Below, piece by piece: positions 1 through 10,663 of a stretch of 64,000 nucleotides of DNA. Numbering within the stretch: the stretch's first letter is position 1; every line of letters starts with the position of its first letter. Position numbers and translations under genes: made by a program. The stretch lies in assembly GCA_024734555.1 (NCBI GenBank), contig JANPWX010000558.1:1-64000 (forward strand), written 5' to 3'. The notes beneath the pieces are model-generated. The model worked only from the letters and a program-made list of their open reading frames with translations. It did not search any database and was not told where the DNA came from. The stretch is from Trochalopteron elliotii. Lineage: Eukaryota > Chordata > Aves > Passeriformes > Leiothrichidae.

Positions 1-251
<251 letters not shown>

Positions 252-252
252 A

Positions 253-507
253 GTTTCCCCCCTATGTTGGCTCTGCAAGGAAAAAAAGCAAAATATGTAA
301 TTATTAGTAGCTCCCAATAGATGGCTCCCAAAACACAGAGGTGACAGCAATGCTGGGCACACAGATCAGATTCATTTCAAGAGTAGAGATTCTTTTGTAT
401 CATAAGTCAGTAAAAATGAATGCTTTTCTTTTTTTAAAAAAAAATATGCAGTGATTCTTTTGTTTCATCACACTTTGGTCAGATCTGTAGTTATCTTGAC
501 CCTTCAT
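253..507 (-). mobile_element. ERV 5' leader remnant (internal region after PBS)
   Basis: The reverse complement aligns by eye with 23004-23398, the leader of the second ERV. Shared landmarks include an ACAGATCTGA segment after the PBS, a block reading GTCACCTCTGTGTTT, then GGGAGCCATCTATTGGGA, and a pyrimidine run ending in GCAG followed by AGCC, just before the microsatellite. This copy is about 140 bp shorter, so a deletion lies between the two conserved blocks. The run ending in GCAG looks like a splice acceptor, but no splicing can be shown. The 60-codon antisense ORF at 400-582 falls in the leader and LTR end and is not a gene. Confidence 0.8.
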
Positions 508-524
508 GCCCCACATTGGTACCA
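508..524 (-). other. ERV primer-binding site, tRNA-Lys type
   Basis: In the ERV sense direction this reads TGGTACCAATGTGGGGC, a decayed match to the lysine-tRNA PBS TGGCGCCCAACGTGGGGC with one base missing. It sits a few bases after the LTR 3' end, where a PBS should be. The second provirus has the equivalent site at 22986-23003. Confidence 0.75.
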
Positions 525-532
525 AAAAGTGA

Positions 533-1092
533 TCATTATGCTTTAACCCCAGCCCGCAACTAGGTACAATGCATCTGCTCACTTACTCCCCTCACTTCCA
601 CTCCTCCAGCTGGATGGAGAGAAGAATCAGAAAAAAAGAGCAAAAAACCTTTGTGGGTTGAGATAAGAACTGTTTAATTCTTAAAACAAAGTGTAACAAT
701 AATAGAAAAAGAAAACACAAGAAAAACAAAGTGCAATTTCTTACTACCTGCTGAGTTATGCTCAGCCTGTCCCTGAGCAGTGATTAGTTCTGTCTGTCCA
801 ACTCCTTCCAGCTTATATTCTAAGGACGACGTTCTGTGGTGTGGAATATCCTGTTGGCCAGTTAATGTCAGTTGTCCCAGCTATGCTCCCCCACAGCTTC
901 TTGTTCACCTCCTTGCTGGTAGAGCATGGAAAGCTGAAAAGTCCTTTACTTGGAGTAAGCACTACATAGGAACAACCAAAACATCAGTGTGTTATCAATA
1001 TTACTCTCATATTAAAAACATAGTGCTGAATTGTCACATTCAAACCAGCTACTAAGAAGAAAATTAACTTTATGCCAGCCAAAATAAGGACA
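533..1092 (-). mobile_element. ERV LTR (family A), antisense
   Basis: Read on the minus strand from 1092, the sequence begins TGTCCT and shares ordered blocks with the LTRs at 18264-18783, 22440-22977 and 25102-25687. These include AGTTAATTTTCTTC near the start, GATAACACACTGATGTTT, GGACTTTTCAG, a block reading ACAAGAAGCTG, an ATATAAGCTGG TATA-like motif, an AATTAAAC poly(A)-type motif and TCAACCCACAAA. The 3' end (GGGGTTAAAGCAT) is a decayed form of the family end GGTTAAACCACGACA. The partner 3' LTR would lie left of the window. The plus-strand ORF at 780-1055 is antisense LTR, not a gene. Confidence 0.85.
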
Positions 1093-2712
1093 GTCACCTC
1101 CTCTGTCTCCTCCATCTTCTCCTATCTTCCAACATTTTCTTCCATTGCCTCTTCCTTCCTTTTTGCTGCCACCTTCTTCCACTGACTTATTCTATTCTAC
1201 CTCTTCTGTCTCCTCCTCCTTTTCTTCTTACACCACCTCCTTCTATGACTTTAATCCTCTACTTTCTTCTGTGGCCATCTCCTCAAGCTGCCTTCTTACA
1301 TTGTCTCCTGCTCTTTTTCCAGCACCTTCTTCCATCAAGCCTTCCTTCTCTTTTCTTGTTGCCTTCTTCTGACACTTTATTCCACCACCTTCTCCATTCC
1401 CTCTGCCTTCTTTTCCTCAGTCATCTTCTTCTGTCACCTGCCCCATCACGTTCTCATTTTCTTCCACCACCTTTTTCTGGTGTCTTCTTCCATCACTTAC
1501 TTCATCACATTCTTCATCACTTCCTTCTTTCCTAATTCCAGCACCTTCTTCCATTGCTTTCTTTCACATTCTCCTTTTCTTCTTCTGTCGTACAGTTCTG
1601 CTGCATTCTGTCACCTCTGCCCTCTTTTCCTTCACTGCCTTTTTCCACTACTGCCATTACCTCGTCCTTCACTTCTTCTGCCACCTTTTTCCTTCACCTC
1701 CTTTGTTTTCTCTTGCTTCTTCTTCCATTGTCTTCATCACCATTGTCTTCTATTGCCTCCTCAGTTTTCTTCCTTCTTTACTTTCATAGCCTCCTCCTCC
1801 CCCTCCTTCACTGTCTTCTTCCACAGCCTCTTTTTTCTCTTCTTCCAGTGTCTTCTGCCACCTTCATTCATTGCCTTGTCTGTAGCCTTCTCCTTCCCTT
1901 CTTACAACATTTTTTTCTTCACCTCCTCCATTTTCTTCTCCTTTTTTATTCTGTGGCTTTCTTCCTCTGCCTTTTTTTGTTCCCTCCACCATTGCCTCCT
2001 CCTTCTATTTTTCTGCCTGCTTCTGTTGCCTTCATCTGCCACAGCCACCTTCCAACGCAAATGCCTTCCTTCTGCCACGTCCGCCTTCTTCTGTCTTCTT
2101 CCACCACCATTTTTTGATGACTCCTTCCACCACTGCTGCCTTCATGCACCGCCTGTCTCTGCTGTCTTCCTCCACTGCTTTCTGCTGCCACCAGCTCCTG
2201 TCAATGCAGTCTGCTGTCACATTCAATCACTGCCTCCTGTTGCTGCCTTCTGCCACCTCCCACTGCTGCCACCTTCCACTGCTGAATTAATCAGCCACTG
2301 CCTCCATATGCCGAAGCTGCCTTCTGTCTCACTGCCTTTACCACTGCATTTCACCACCACACCATTCCATGACTTCCTTTGGCCACTGTATCCCTCCACC
2401 TTTGGTCTCTGCCACCTTCCACTCCCTCCACCTTCCCTTATTCACCACCTTCTTCCAGCTTCTTCTGTCACTTACTCTGTCATCTCATTAACCATCTTCT
2501 TCTCTTCCACCACCTTCTTCTGCCTCCTTTCTTCCTATGTCACCTCCTCCTTCTCTGCTTCTTCTGCAGCCCTTTGCAACTTCTTTTGTCACCTTCTCCA
2601 TTGCCTCCTCCTTCTGCTCCTCCATGGCCTTCTGCTGCCTGCTGCCACTCCTTGCTTCTGCCAGCTCTTCCACCATTTCCTCATTTTCTTCTACATTTCC
2701 AAGACATCCTAA
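1093..2712. repeat. Degenerate pyrimidine-rich minisatellite tract
   Basis: About 1.6 kb of strongly strand-asymmetric C/T sequence on the plus strand, built from imperfect units of roughly 12-18 bases. Recurring words are CTTCTTCCACCAC, TTCTTCTGTCACC and CCTTCTTCTGCC. Scarcity of A on this strand removes most stop codons, so long frames stay open by composition (for example 1480-2712). The tract starts at the ERV LTR boundary and ends in ordinary sequence near 2713. Mirror-symmetric purine/pyrimidine stretches could adopt triplex structure, which is inference. Confidence 0.9.
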
Positions 2713-3181
2713 TGAAACTGTAATTGGCAAGCCAAATAATCGTGAATGTAGTGTTAAGACTGTATAGAAACATCTGCACCAGCTCACTGGCAAATGATTA
2801 CGTTGGAAAACTTATATTTTTAAGTATAATTATGAGAGAAGTGTTGCATTTTAACAGCATAAAGAAAATAGGTTTTTTCCCTAGAATATTGCTCAGTGGT
2901 ACAGGTCCTAACTCTTGTCTTTGACAGTAATATTGTACTATTTCACTGATCCTTGAGTAAATAACACTACCCTTGTATCTATTTATCTTCCTGCCTTTTT
3001 TGTGTGTCTTAGCTATACATACCGGAGATCTTAAGACAGGGACACTTTACATTTGTTATTTTCATTTTGTGCAGCATGAAAGAAATACAATGGGATGCTT
3101 ATAGCAAAAAGTAGTACTGAAGTGTCATATCCAGTTTAAGTGTCTATATACTTTGTGCTCTTTGACAATCAAGAGATGATT
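2713..3181. other. Unique AT-rich sequence, nothing recognised
   Basis: No repeat family, RNA gene or convincing coding frame is visible between the pyrimidine tract and the CR1 fragment that follows. Confidence 0.5.
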
Positions 3182-3500
3182 TCACAGAATACTTCTTGCC
3201 TGAAGGAGCATCCAGGGGGTGGGGGTCTGTGGTCCAATCTCCAACTTAAAGCAATTCCAGTTTATAACCTAGAAGGGGTTGCTTAGGGACTTACCATTTT
3301 GAGAATTGGAAACCTCCAAGGAAGGAGATTCTGCAATCTCTCTGGGCACTCTCTGTTCTGGCACAGTAGGACCCTCAAGAGCAAATTCTTTTCCTTTTAT
3401 TCCATTCCGTCTTATCATTATGGCATGCACGGTCTCTATTTCCCTGCATCTGCCTTTTTTGGTAGTGAAAGGCTGGAATTACACCTCCACTAGCCCCACC
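3182..3500 (-). mobile_element. CR1 LINE fragment, antisense
   Basis: The plus strand contains the reverse complement of CR1 3'-region landmarks. A TCACAGAATA start and TGGTCCAATCTCCA lead into AAACCTCCAAGGAAGGAGATT and a TCTCTGGGCA block. Decay is heavy and the right boundary is uncertain, fading after about 3400. This is an old 5'-truncated insertion. The ORFs overlapping it (3299-3587, both strands) are not genes. Confidence 0.7.
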
Positions 3501-4505
3501 TGCCCTTAACTTTCTTCTCTCCAAGCCAAAGAATAGCAGGTCTCTTATTTTTTCTTGTATGTCGTGCCACTTAATCATCTTGGACACTAATCAACTTGTT
3601 GGCCATCTGCTGAAAATTCTCAGGTATTTAACACTACTGTGCATGGAGGGGAAGGCGTGAACAAAACTGGACTTCATTCAGCCCTTTACAATTGTCAGCT
3701 CTCCATAAGGAGCAGAAGGGGTTAGTCATCAAAGTCAGTAACACAGAGCAAGCAGAAAATGGATAAAAATGCTTTTTGCTAATGGCCTAGTAGATGTACT
3801 ATTGACCTAGCAATGATAAAGTCAGTGATCCATTTTGCCCTTAATTATCGAAGGGATAGATAATTTTTCACTAATTTTACGTGTTCTAAAAGAAATTTAA
3901 CTATTTTTCCTAGCCTAGGAAGAAGGTTAAGAATCATTTTGCATTTTTCCCAGAAATTTAAATTGTTGTAGAGTGCCAGTGTCCTGGAACACATGAGTTT
4001 TTTATCTACAAATAATAATCATGGCATCTTAGCATGCTAGATTATTTCTGTAGTGTGTGCTTGTTGACCAGTAACGTTGGTGTTTGCAATGCATGAGAGA
4101 ACGGGTAGGTCCAAGTCCCAATTGTTTGACAGTTGTGCAATCATTTTCATTAGCCAATACAATAAGAGTCAAATAATTTACTAGAGTCTGTTGTTACTGT
4201 TGCTTGAACACAAAACTAAATCATCCCATGAAATGCACATCAAGTACCATGTTCAGGAGATTTTCATTGAAACATACTGCATTGATTTAGAAATCCATTC
4301 ACTTGGATGCACCAGTATCTGAATGGGAGGAGCACATGCATTTTCACTGCAGATGCTTCAGGGGAACCTCTGTCTCTGAGGGATAATGTAAGTAAGCCAC
4401 CAGCTCACTTAGGGCAAGTGAAAACTAGAGCTTTCAGAAAATGATGGTCTGGAAATACGGTTCTTTACTGAAATCAAGGACCAGATCAATTCCAGTGACA
4501 TTGGA
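3501..4505. other. Unique sequence, nothing recognised
   Basis: AT-rich, CpG-poor DNA with no assignable gene or repeat and no long open frame. Confidence 0.5.
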
Positions 4506-4845
4506 ATTGAACAGAATCATAGAACACAGAATAGAACACAGAATCATAATATCAGAATCATAGAATTATAGAGTAATATAGTAATATAGAGAATTTTATA
4601 ATATAGTAATAATTATATAATATTATATATATTGTATTATATAATAATATAATATAGTAATAATATAGTAATAATAAGAATTTTATAATATAGTAATATA
4701 GAGAATATTATAGAGTAATATAGTAATATAGAGAATTATTATCACAGAATCATAGAATTATAGAGTAATACAATGATGGAATGTTAAGGGATTGGCATGC
4801 AACTTAAAGACCATGTAGTCCCAACCCCTTTACATCCCCCATCAT
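4506..4845 (-). mobile_element. CR1 3' end with expanded AT-rich satellite
   Basis: Octamer-derived words (AGAATCAT, AGAACACAGA, ATAGAATTATAG) flank an AT-rich array at about 4556-4740, built from ATAGTAATATAGAGAAT-like units. At 4741 an octamer run restarts and continues into GGATTGGCATGCAACTTAAAGACCATGTAGTCCCAACCCC. That is a decayed reverse complement of the CR1 3' region (AAGACCATCTAGTTCCAACCCC type). The simplest reading is that the terminal CR1 octamer array mutated and expanded into a local satellite. Confidence 0.7.
4556..4740. repeat. AT-rich local satellite (TAGTAATA-type units)
   Basis: Repeated TATAGTAATATAGAGAAT and AATATAGTAATAATA words occur between two blocks of CR1-derived octamers. 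Unit length is irregular (roughly 8-18 bases). Confidence 0.85.
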
Positions 4846-5897
4846 ATCTCTGGGTTGCTAGTTTAGCACTTTAGTTCTCACGCTACTCACACAGCCTCTT
4901 CTTATGCCCGTGACTGATCCCTCCTCGTTAGCCCATTGTCTTCTTTAGACCAGCAAATGAATCTGGTATTGAAATGTTCTGGGTTTCAATACAATTTAAA
5001 GGTGAAGCCTCAAGGGTTTTGTGGACCTTGCACTTAACATTGGTGTCTCAGTTCCAGCAAAGGTATAACATGTCGTTTTACAGTAGAGATAACGGGGACT
5101 CTTCAGATGCAGCTGATAATTTATTACATTGTGGAAATCTGCAGAGAGGTTAGGAAGACTGCTGGCAGGACAAATTTCCTAAGCTTTTAATTAATTCAGA
5201 AATCTATTCTGGCTTTCTGACGTCTTTTCACTATTTTCTTCCCCCTGCCCAAATGTTTTATTAACTTTCTAAGGACAATGAATTAAAACTCAGACAATTG
5301 GTTTCTACTTACTATCTATTATATGAGGTGTTATTAGCATGACACTCAAGAAAATTCTCTCAGGAGCGAAGCTAATCAGAACAGAAGTCTCACTTTAAAG
5401 ATTACAAATAGCACAGAATCTGGAGTCAGCCAGGCTTCCCCAACAAGCATCCTGTCTTGTCTGGGAGATCTCATACAATGAAGCTCTTGCAGAGAGGTTC
5501 ATTTTGAGTAACAAATTAGTTATTTTTTAAACCTTTTCAGTGTAGATACATAAGTAGGTATGGGGCATCAGTGCCTGGAAAGTTGTTGCTAACTCCTAGT
5601 TTTCTGCAGAGTCAGTTCTTTATCACAGTTTCCTTGTCCTGCACGCACCAGTTTGTTTTTTGCGTTTTGTTTTTTTTTTTTTTTTCTGAGAGGAACATGC
5701 TCTTGTAAATAAGACAGTTCCCAAGAAAATTCTGTCACTGCAAAAGACATGTTTGCCAGTAAAATAGATTATAGATTTGCTAAAATACTCTTTGTTATGG
5801 AAAAACTTTGCTATTGTTACCTATCATTCTTCACTGCAGTGACTGAAAATGATGACTGATGCCATCCATCTCTTGTACAGCACAACTTAACATTTTC
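4846..5897. other. Unique sequence, nothing recognised
   Basis: No coding frame or family match is seen. A poly(T) run of about 16 lies near 5670-5685. The first 100 bases may still be diverged CR1. Confidence 0.4.
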
Positions 5898-6720
5898 AGT
5901 AATGAGTTGGGCAGTTGGACAGAGTGCACCCTCAGCAATTTTGCAGATGACAGAAAACAGGGAGGACTGATTGATACACCTGTTGAGAGAAAGGGAACAT
6001 CCTGTCCATGGGAAAAATAACCTCATGTACCAAAGTTGGAAAGTAGCTTTGCAAAAAAAAAAGAGATGTAGGAGTCCTCAAGGAAAGGTTGAAGATGAGT
6101 CAGCAACATGCCCTTGCAGCAAATAAGTCCAACAGCATTTCTGACTGCACTAAGAAAAGTATTCCCAGATCAAGGAAGTTATTACACCTATTATGGACCA
6201 GCAAGATCACATCTGAGGTCTTATATGTATTCAGTTCTGGACTCCTCACCACAAGAATTATATGGACCTGCTGGATCAAGTCCAGCAAAGGGCTACTAAG
6301 ATCATGAAGGGACTGGAGCACCTTTCATATGAGGAAAGGCTGAGAGATCTGGAATTATTTAGCCTTAAAAACAGAACGTTCAGGAAGCACCTTATTGATG
6401 GGTATGAATGTCTGAATAAAGAAATCAACATCAGCTATTCTCCGTTGTGTAAGAGGCATAAATTCAATTCCAGAAAATTCTGTTTCAGCACCATCCTCCT
6501 CATTTTTTACTGTAAAGGTAGTCAAACACAGGAACAGGTTGCCCAGCTATGTTGTACAGCCCTGGAATATCTTTGGATATTGAATATCTCTGGAGATGTT
6601 TCAAACCTGATTGAATACTGAGCAAGCTGCTCTAGCTGACTATTATTCAAGAGCAGGGGTCAGCCTAGACAATCTCCAGAGATTTCTTCCAGCCTCAAGA
6701 TATTCACTGTGATTCCATAA
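5898..6720 (+). mobile_element. CR1 LINE fragment: ORF2 C-terminus and 3' region
   Basis: This is the longest CR1 piece in the window. It starts near AGAGTGCACCCTCAGCAATT and TTTGCAGATGAC, the DNA encoding a Phe-Ala-Asp-Asp (FADD) reverse-transcriptase catalytic motif. It continues through AAGGGCTACTAAGATCATGA, AAGGGACTGGAGCACC and a conserved GAGGAAAGGCTGAGAGATCTG stretch, then CAGGAACAGGTTGCCCAG, and ends with TGTGATTCCATAA. Frames are broken by indels and stops, so it is dead. The short ORFs at 6089-6621 are fragments of it. Confidence 0.88.
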
Positions 6721-8199
6721 ATGGAATCTCAAAGCCGAAGAGTCTTAAATATTCTTTTAATTTTTCAGATGCTTGCATAAATAAATGATAATTTCTAAAT
6801 TGACTCTCTCACACCCAGGAAAGAAGAAGATATGTTTTTCTATACCAAATAAGTTGACTCTTTGTATCTGCACTACATTTCAACTTTCCTTTTGGAGGTT
6901 GCTATTATGCTGCCTGTGGTGCACTGAAGTAAGATACATTAAAAACAATAAAATTTTTCCATTAAACTGTATGGATTTATGATTGAGGTCCTGCTCTCCT
7001 AGCACTCTTAATAAGTTGGAAGAAGCAAATCTAGTCCTAATCTCATAGGAATAGTTATATTACCTGCTGAAACTGTAAGGAATATATATTCCATTTACTG
7101 ACTTTAAAGTCAGCTAGGAGAGATTTTATGTGCCATTTTAGCTGCAAGACTGTAATTTCTGTCACCATTAGTCCTATAAAAAATTACATAGAGCATTGCA
7201 AAGTAAAAACTTCACTTATCCTTGATCCTGTAGACATACAAGCTATCCTCAAATTTTGGAACCTGTGCCTAACTGAGCCCAGACTATTTCAAGTGGTAGG
7301 TCCCCCTCAAATCCTAATGCTGATTTACTGCTTACGTTCTTTTGAAGGAGCTAAACAGAAGAGACAGCTAAGTCTGTAATGGTTCCTTCTGAAATGTCTA
7401 AGCTTGTGTAAATTAATTGCTTTAAAAGACACAACCTATTATACAAATCCCACTTAACAACCATTAAAGTTAAATTAATTCCAAGCAGGAAGAGGAATTA
7501 TCCTGTGGGCCACCATTAATTCTCTAAGCAGCTCTCTCTTCCTTCACCTCTCTGTTTCTCTTCTGCATTTTTTTCCTCTTTAATCTTGTCAAAATGCCTG
7601 AGGAAAATAAAAACAGTTGAAAGTGTTTTCCCAGAGAGAACAGAGCTGTGAAGAATTGATCTCACTATTTCCTGAAGTCAGTGTGTAGGAAACCAGGATA
7701 GGTTTGAAGGAAAGATTCTGTGAGAATAGATATAAAAATCCTAGCTCAACCATTCTGATCCTTGCTATTCCCTATTTTTTTCACTGTCTCTTCAAAAAGT
7801 CTCTTTGGGCAGCACACTCTTGAACTACTGAATTAAAACAGTCTCTCAACGTAAAATTCTTTTAGTTACAGAGGCAAAGAGAACAAGATAAGTATTTGGC
7901 ATGGGCTTCCTGAATCTGGAATGCTACCAGTAAGCACCGCACAGCTGACAACTTTATGATGATATAATTGCTAAATGATAATGGCTTCAACAGCTGTGTC
8001 ACAGACCAAATGTTTTGCACAATCTTTTTCAGGTCATATTTATCTTAGTCCACACAATTCCAAGCCCCAGAGTCTGTTTATAAGATTATTTCAGGCTCCA
8101 TGACTTGGCCAACAGGAGCACATTGAAGATTATTCACTAGACCTAATTGATTAAGGGACTAGAGCTCCTCTGCATCTACTGAGATCTACTTTTGCAGCT
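6721..8199. other. Unique AT-rich sequence, nothing recognised
   Basis: No recognised family or coding structure. The ORF at 7128-7379 (83 codons) has no recognisable domain. Confidence 0.4.
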
Positions 8200-8236
8200 C
8201 TAAAAGTAGATGCAGGTCTACTGCATCTACTTTTAG
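8200..8236. repeat. Perfect 16-bp inverted repeat (hairpin)
   Basis: CTAAAAGTAGATGCAG (8200-8215) is followed by a 5-base loop (GTCTA) and its exact reverse complement CTGCATCTACTTTTAG (8221-8236). A partial third copy, CTGCATCTACT followed by ATCTACTTTTGCAG, lies just upstream at about 8170-8197. Such clusters are typical of template switching during replication. No gene or RNA role is evident. Confidence 0.95.
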
Positions 8237-10569
8237 TGAGAAGTAAATTCTTCCTCTCTGGGGTTCATCTCACGATCTGTACCCCACAGACGGAGAGTAT
8301 CCCAGTCAAAAAATCTGGTTAATACATAGTCTTACAGACACAGACTCATGCTGGTATTGCTATGAATTTTACTGGAAAAAAGATTGACACAGTTTTTGAC
8401 ATTTTTCCCTGTCCTCCAAAAGACAGTGTATTTTCTTAAATAAGACCACAGTTTTAATTCAGTGCAATTTCAGCCTTCAGGATAGGAGTATTCTTAAGGT
8501 ATATAAGCTGTATCAACCCTAGCATGCATCCTGATTTGCAAGGCTACTATTTAGAGCTAGTCTATATTCTCTACAGGTAAGTTGAAGTTAACACTCTTAG
8601 AAGTCAGACAAAAAAGATACAGAAAGACAATGCTTTGACACAAACAGTTTGTGAAGGAGACAAAACTTCCATTTGCAATTCTGCAAGTGCGGGTCAGTTA
8701 ACAGTGGAATCAAACTCAAAGGTATTTATTATTCCTATCTCTCTCTATTGCTGTATAAAGAGCTAGCACTCATGGACTGGGAAATATCATTCTTATTGGA
8801 CAGCATAATTCTGTACAGCTCTGTATTGATTTCAAGGTTCTATAATTGGGTTTATATGGTATTGTAACCCAACACGTCAGGCAGAACTTCAGTTATTTAA
8901 GGCCTATAGAAAGTCAGTAGCAGGAAGATGATACTTTAATCAGTTTGAACAACACATTAATCTCTTCGGAATAAAAATACTCTCTGAATCACATCCTGTG
9001 ATTTCAGAGCTCTTACTTGAGTTGCTCTCATTGTCTGGGCTTCACTTGATGTTATTCTAGCCTTTTTTAAGCTAAGAGTGATAATTACTAAATATTTTAC
9101 TGCACAGCGTACTGCAGCTTCAGGGCATACTGAAGGGCACTGCTATGATGTTTCATTGCAGTTGACAATGAATGTGGTAATATTTGGGGTGTGCTTGTCT
9201 TTGGAGTGTTCCCTTTACATTCTGTTACCCTACTTATTTTCCCATTCCTGGATGCTAAAATAGGTCTCTTTGTAACTGTAAACAAAACAAAATTTGAATC
9301 ATGTGAGTGATTCTGGATGCTCTCTGAGTAAGATGGTGTTTTACTGGAACAGAAACTCACATGGGCTTCCTGCACAGCTGGATATAAGTGGTCAAAAATT
9401 ATCTTGGCTTGCCCATACTCTTGGCAGGACATGAAACAAAATTTGTTCCCAAAGCCAGTTATATATGTTAACATAGGACGAAGCCTGATCACAGAAGCTC
9501 TTAGTCTCAAGGCTGCAAAATCCTTCTGATCCAGAGGCAGTCCATGGTAAGAAAGGACTTAACTCAAAACCATCTGATTAAGCAAACTTTGTCTTGCTAC
9601 TTCATCTTTATTTTAGAGTAACTTATTTTGCATAATTGTATTTCCACCTCTCCCAGTAAAATGCATCTGCATGACAAAGTGCATGGCCAATGACTTTTTG
9701 GTGGAATTTACCACTTAGCACCACAGCTTGTTATTAGTAGTCACAGGTAGAGCATGCTTTGATAGGTAGTTTGCAATGTCTTGCATTTGTTAGTGGTCAG
9801 TTCATGCTATGTCCACTGTTTATATGCTCCTACTGAGTATTTACATATATTCTTTAAGAACAGCTTTCCTTTCTCTTTTCTCAGTTTTCTGCTGGTTTGT
9901 TACTGCATTTCATTTTTCTCTTTCTCAGAACAAGGTCTTTGATTTTTCACTTGCTGGCTCAATGACTTATTGAGATTTTAAACAAGATGGACTCATTCAG
10001 AGAATTCACAGAAAACTGAGACTTATGAAATTATTCAAATGTACTGAATTATACTATTGAGCCATTAGAAACTTTTGCTTCAAGCTAGCCCCAGAGAGGG
10101 ATGAGTTCAAGAAGCCAAGAAAATCTTTGCTTTGGCTTTTGCTCAGCTATCTGAAAGCCATTAAATCTTACAGTCATGTCCCACATGTACTCTGTGTACC
10201 TTCTGAATTGTCTGGCTGACAAACAGGCAATTGACAAGGACAACTAAAACAGGGCTAAATACCTTGGAAGTGATAATCAAATAAGATTTCTATTTATCCT
10301 GTCATTGATGTTACTTAAGAATCATTCTTTTAATGCTGTTGATTTCCATGACAAATGGAGAATTTGGTTTCCTCTGGACAAATATAGAAGAGAAGCTGAC
10401 TTGGACCAAATAGCAGCAAAATCAAAGCCCATTGTATGTTGGCTCAGTTTTTCAGAACTCAGGTATGACTGGTATCTTTTTCAGGCCTCAAATGAGAAGT
10501 TTTCATAGATTTTTCCAGTTATGGGAGGTGTTTTTTCACAAGCCCACATCAATTAAAAAAAAAAGGTAC

Positions 10570-10572
<3 letters not shown>
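8237..10572. other. Unique sequence, nothing recognised
   Basis: No repeat family recognised. The longest frame is an antisense 137-codon ORF at 9097-9510 without a recognisable domain, amino-acid bias or neighbouring splice structure. I treat it as chance. Confidence 0.4.

Positions 10573-10662
<90 letters not shown>
10573..10662. repeat. (TAA)n trinucleotide microsatellite
   Basis: About 30 uninterrupted TAA/AAT units, preceded by a short A-run at about 10555-10564. An A-rich start followed by an AAT array often marks an old retroposon tail, but no body is recognised here. Confidence 0.98.

Positions 10663-10663
<1 letters not shown>

Noticed and set aside
780..1055. 91-codon ORF resembling the ORF at 18393-18626 (antisense)
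   Set aside because: The similarity is real, but both are antisense translations of the same LTR family, not a gene family.
1480..2712. 410-codon open frame rich in Ser, Phe, Leu, His, Pro
   Set aside because: It lies wholly in a pyrimidine-rich degenerate repeat where stop codons are rare by composition. Another frame is also open for 187 codons. No domain or splice structure.
9097..9510. 137-codon antisense ORF
   Set aside because: No recognisable motif, no flanking splice or promoter signal. Length is within chance for 64 kb.
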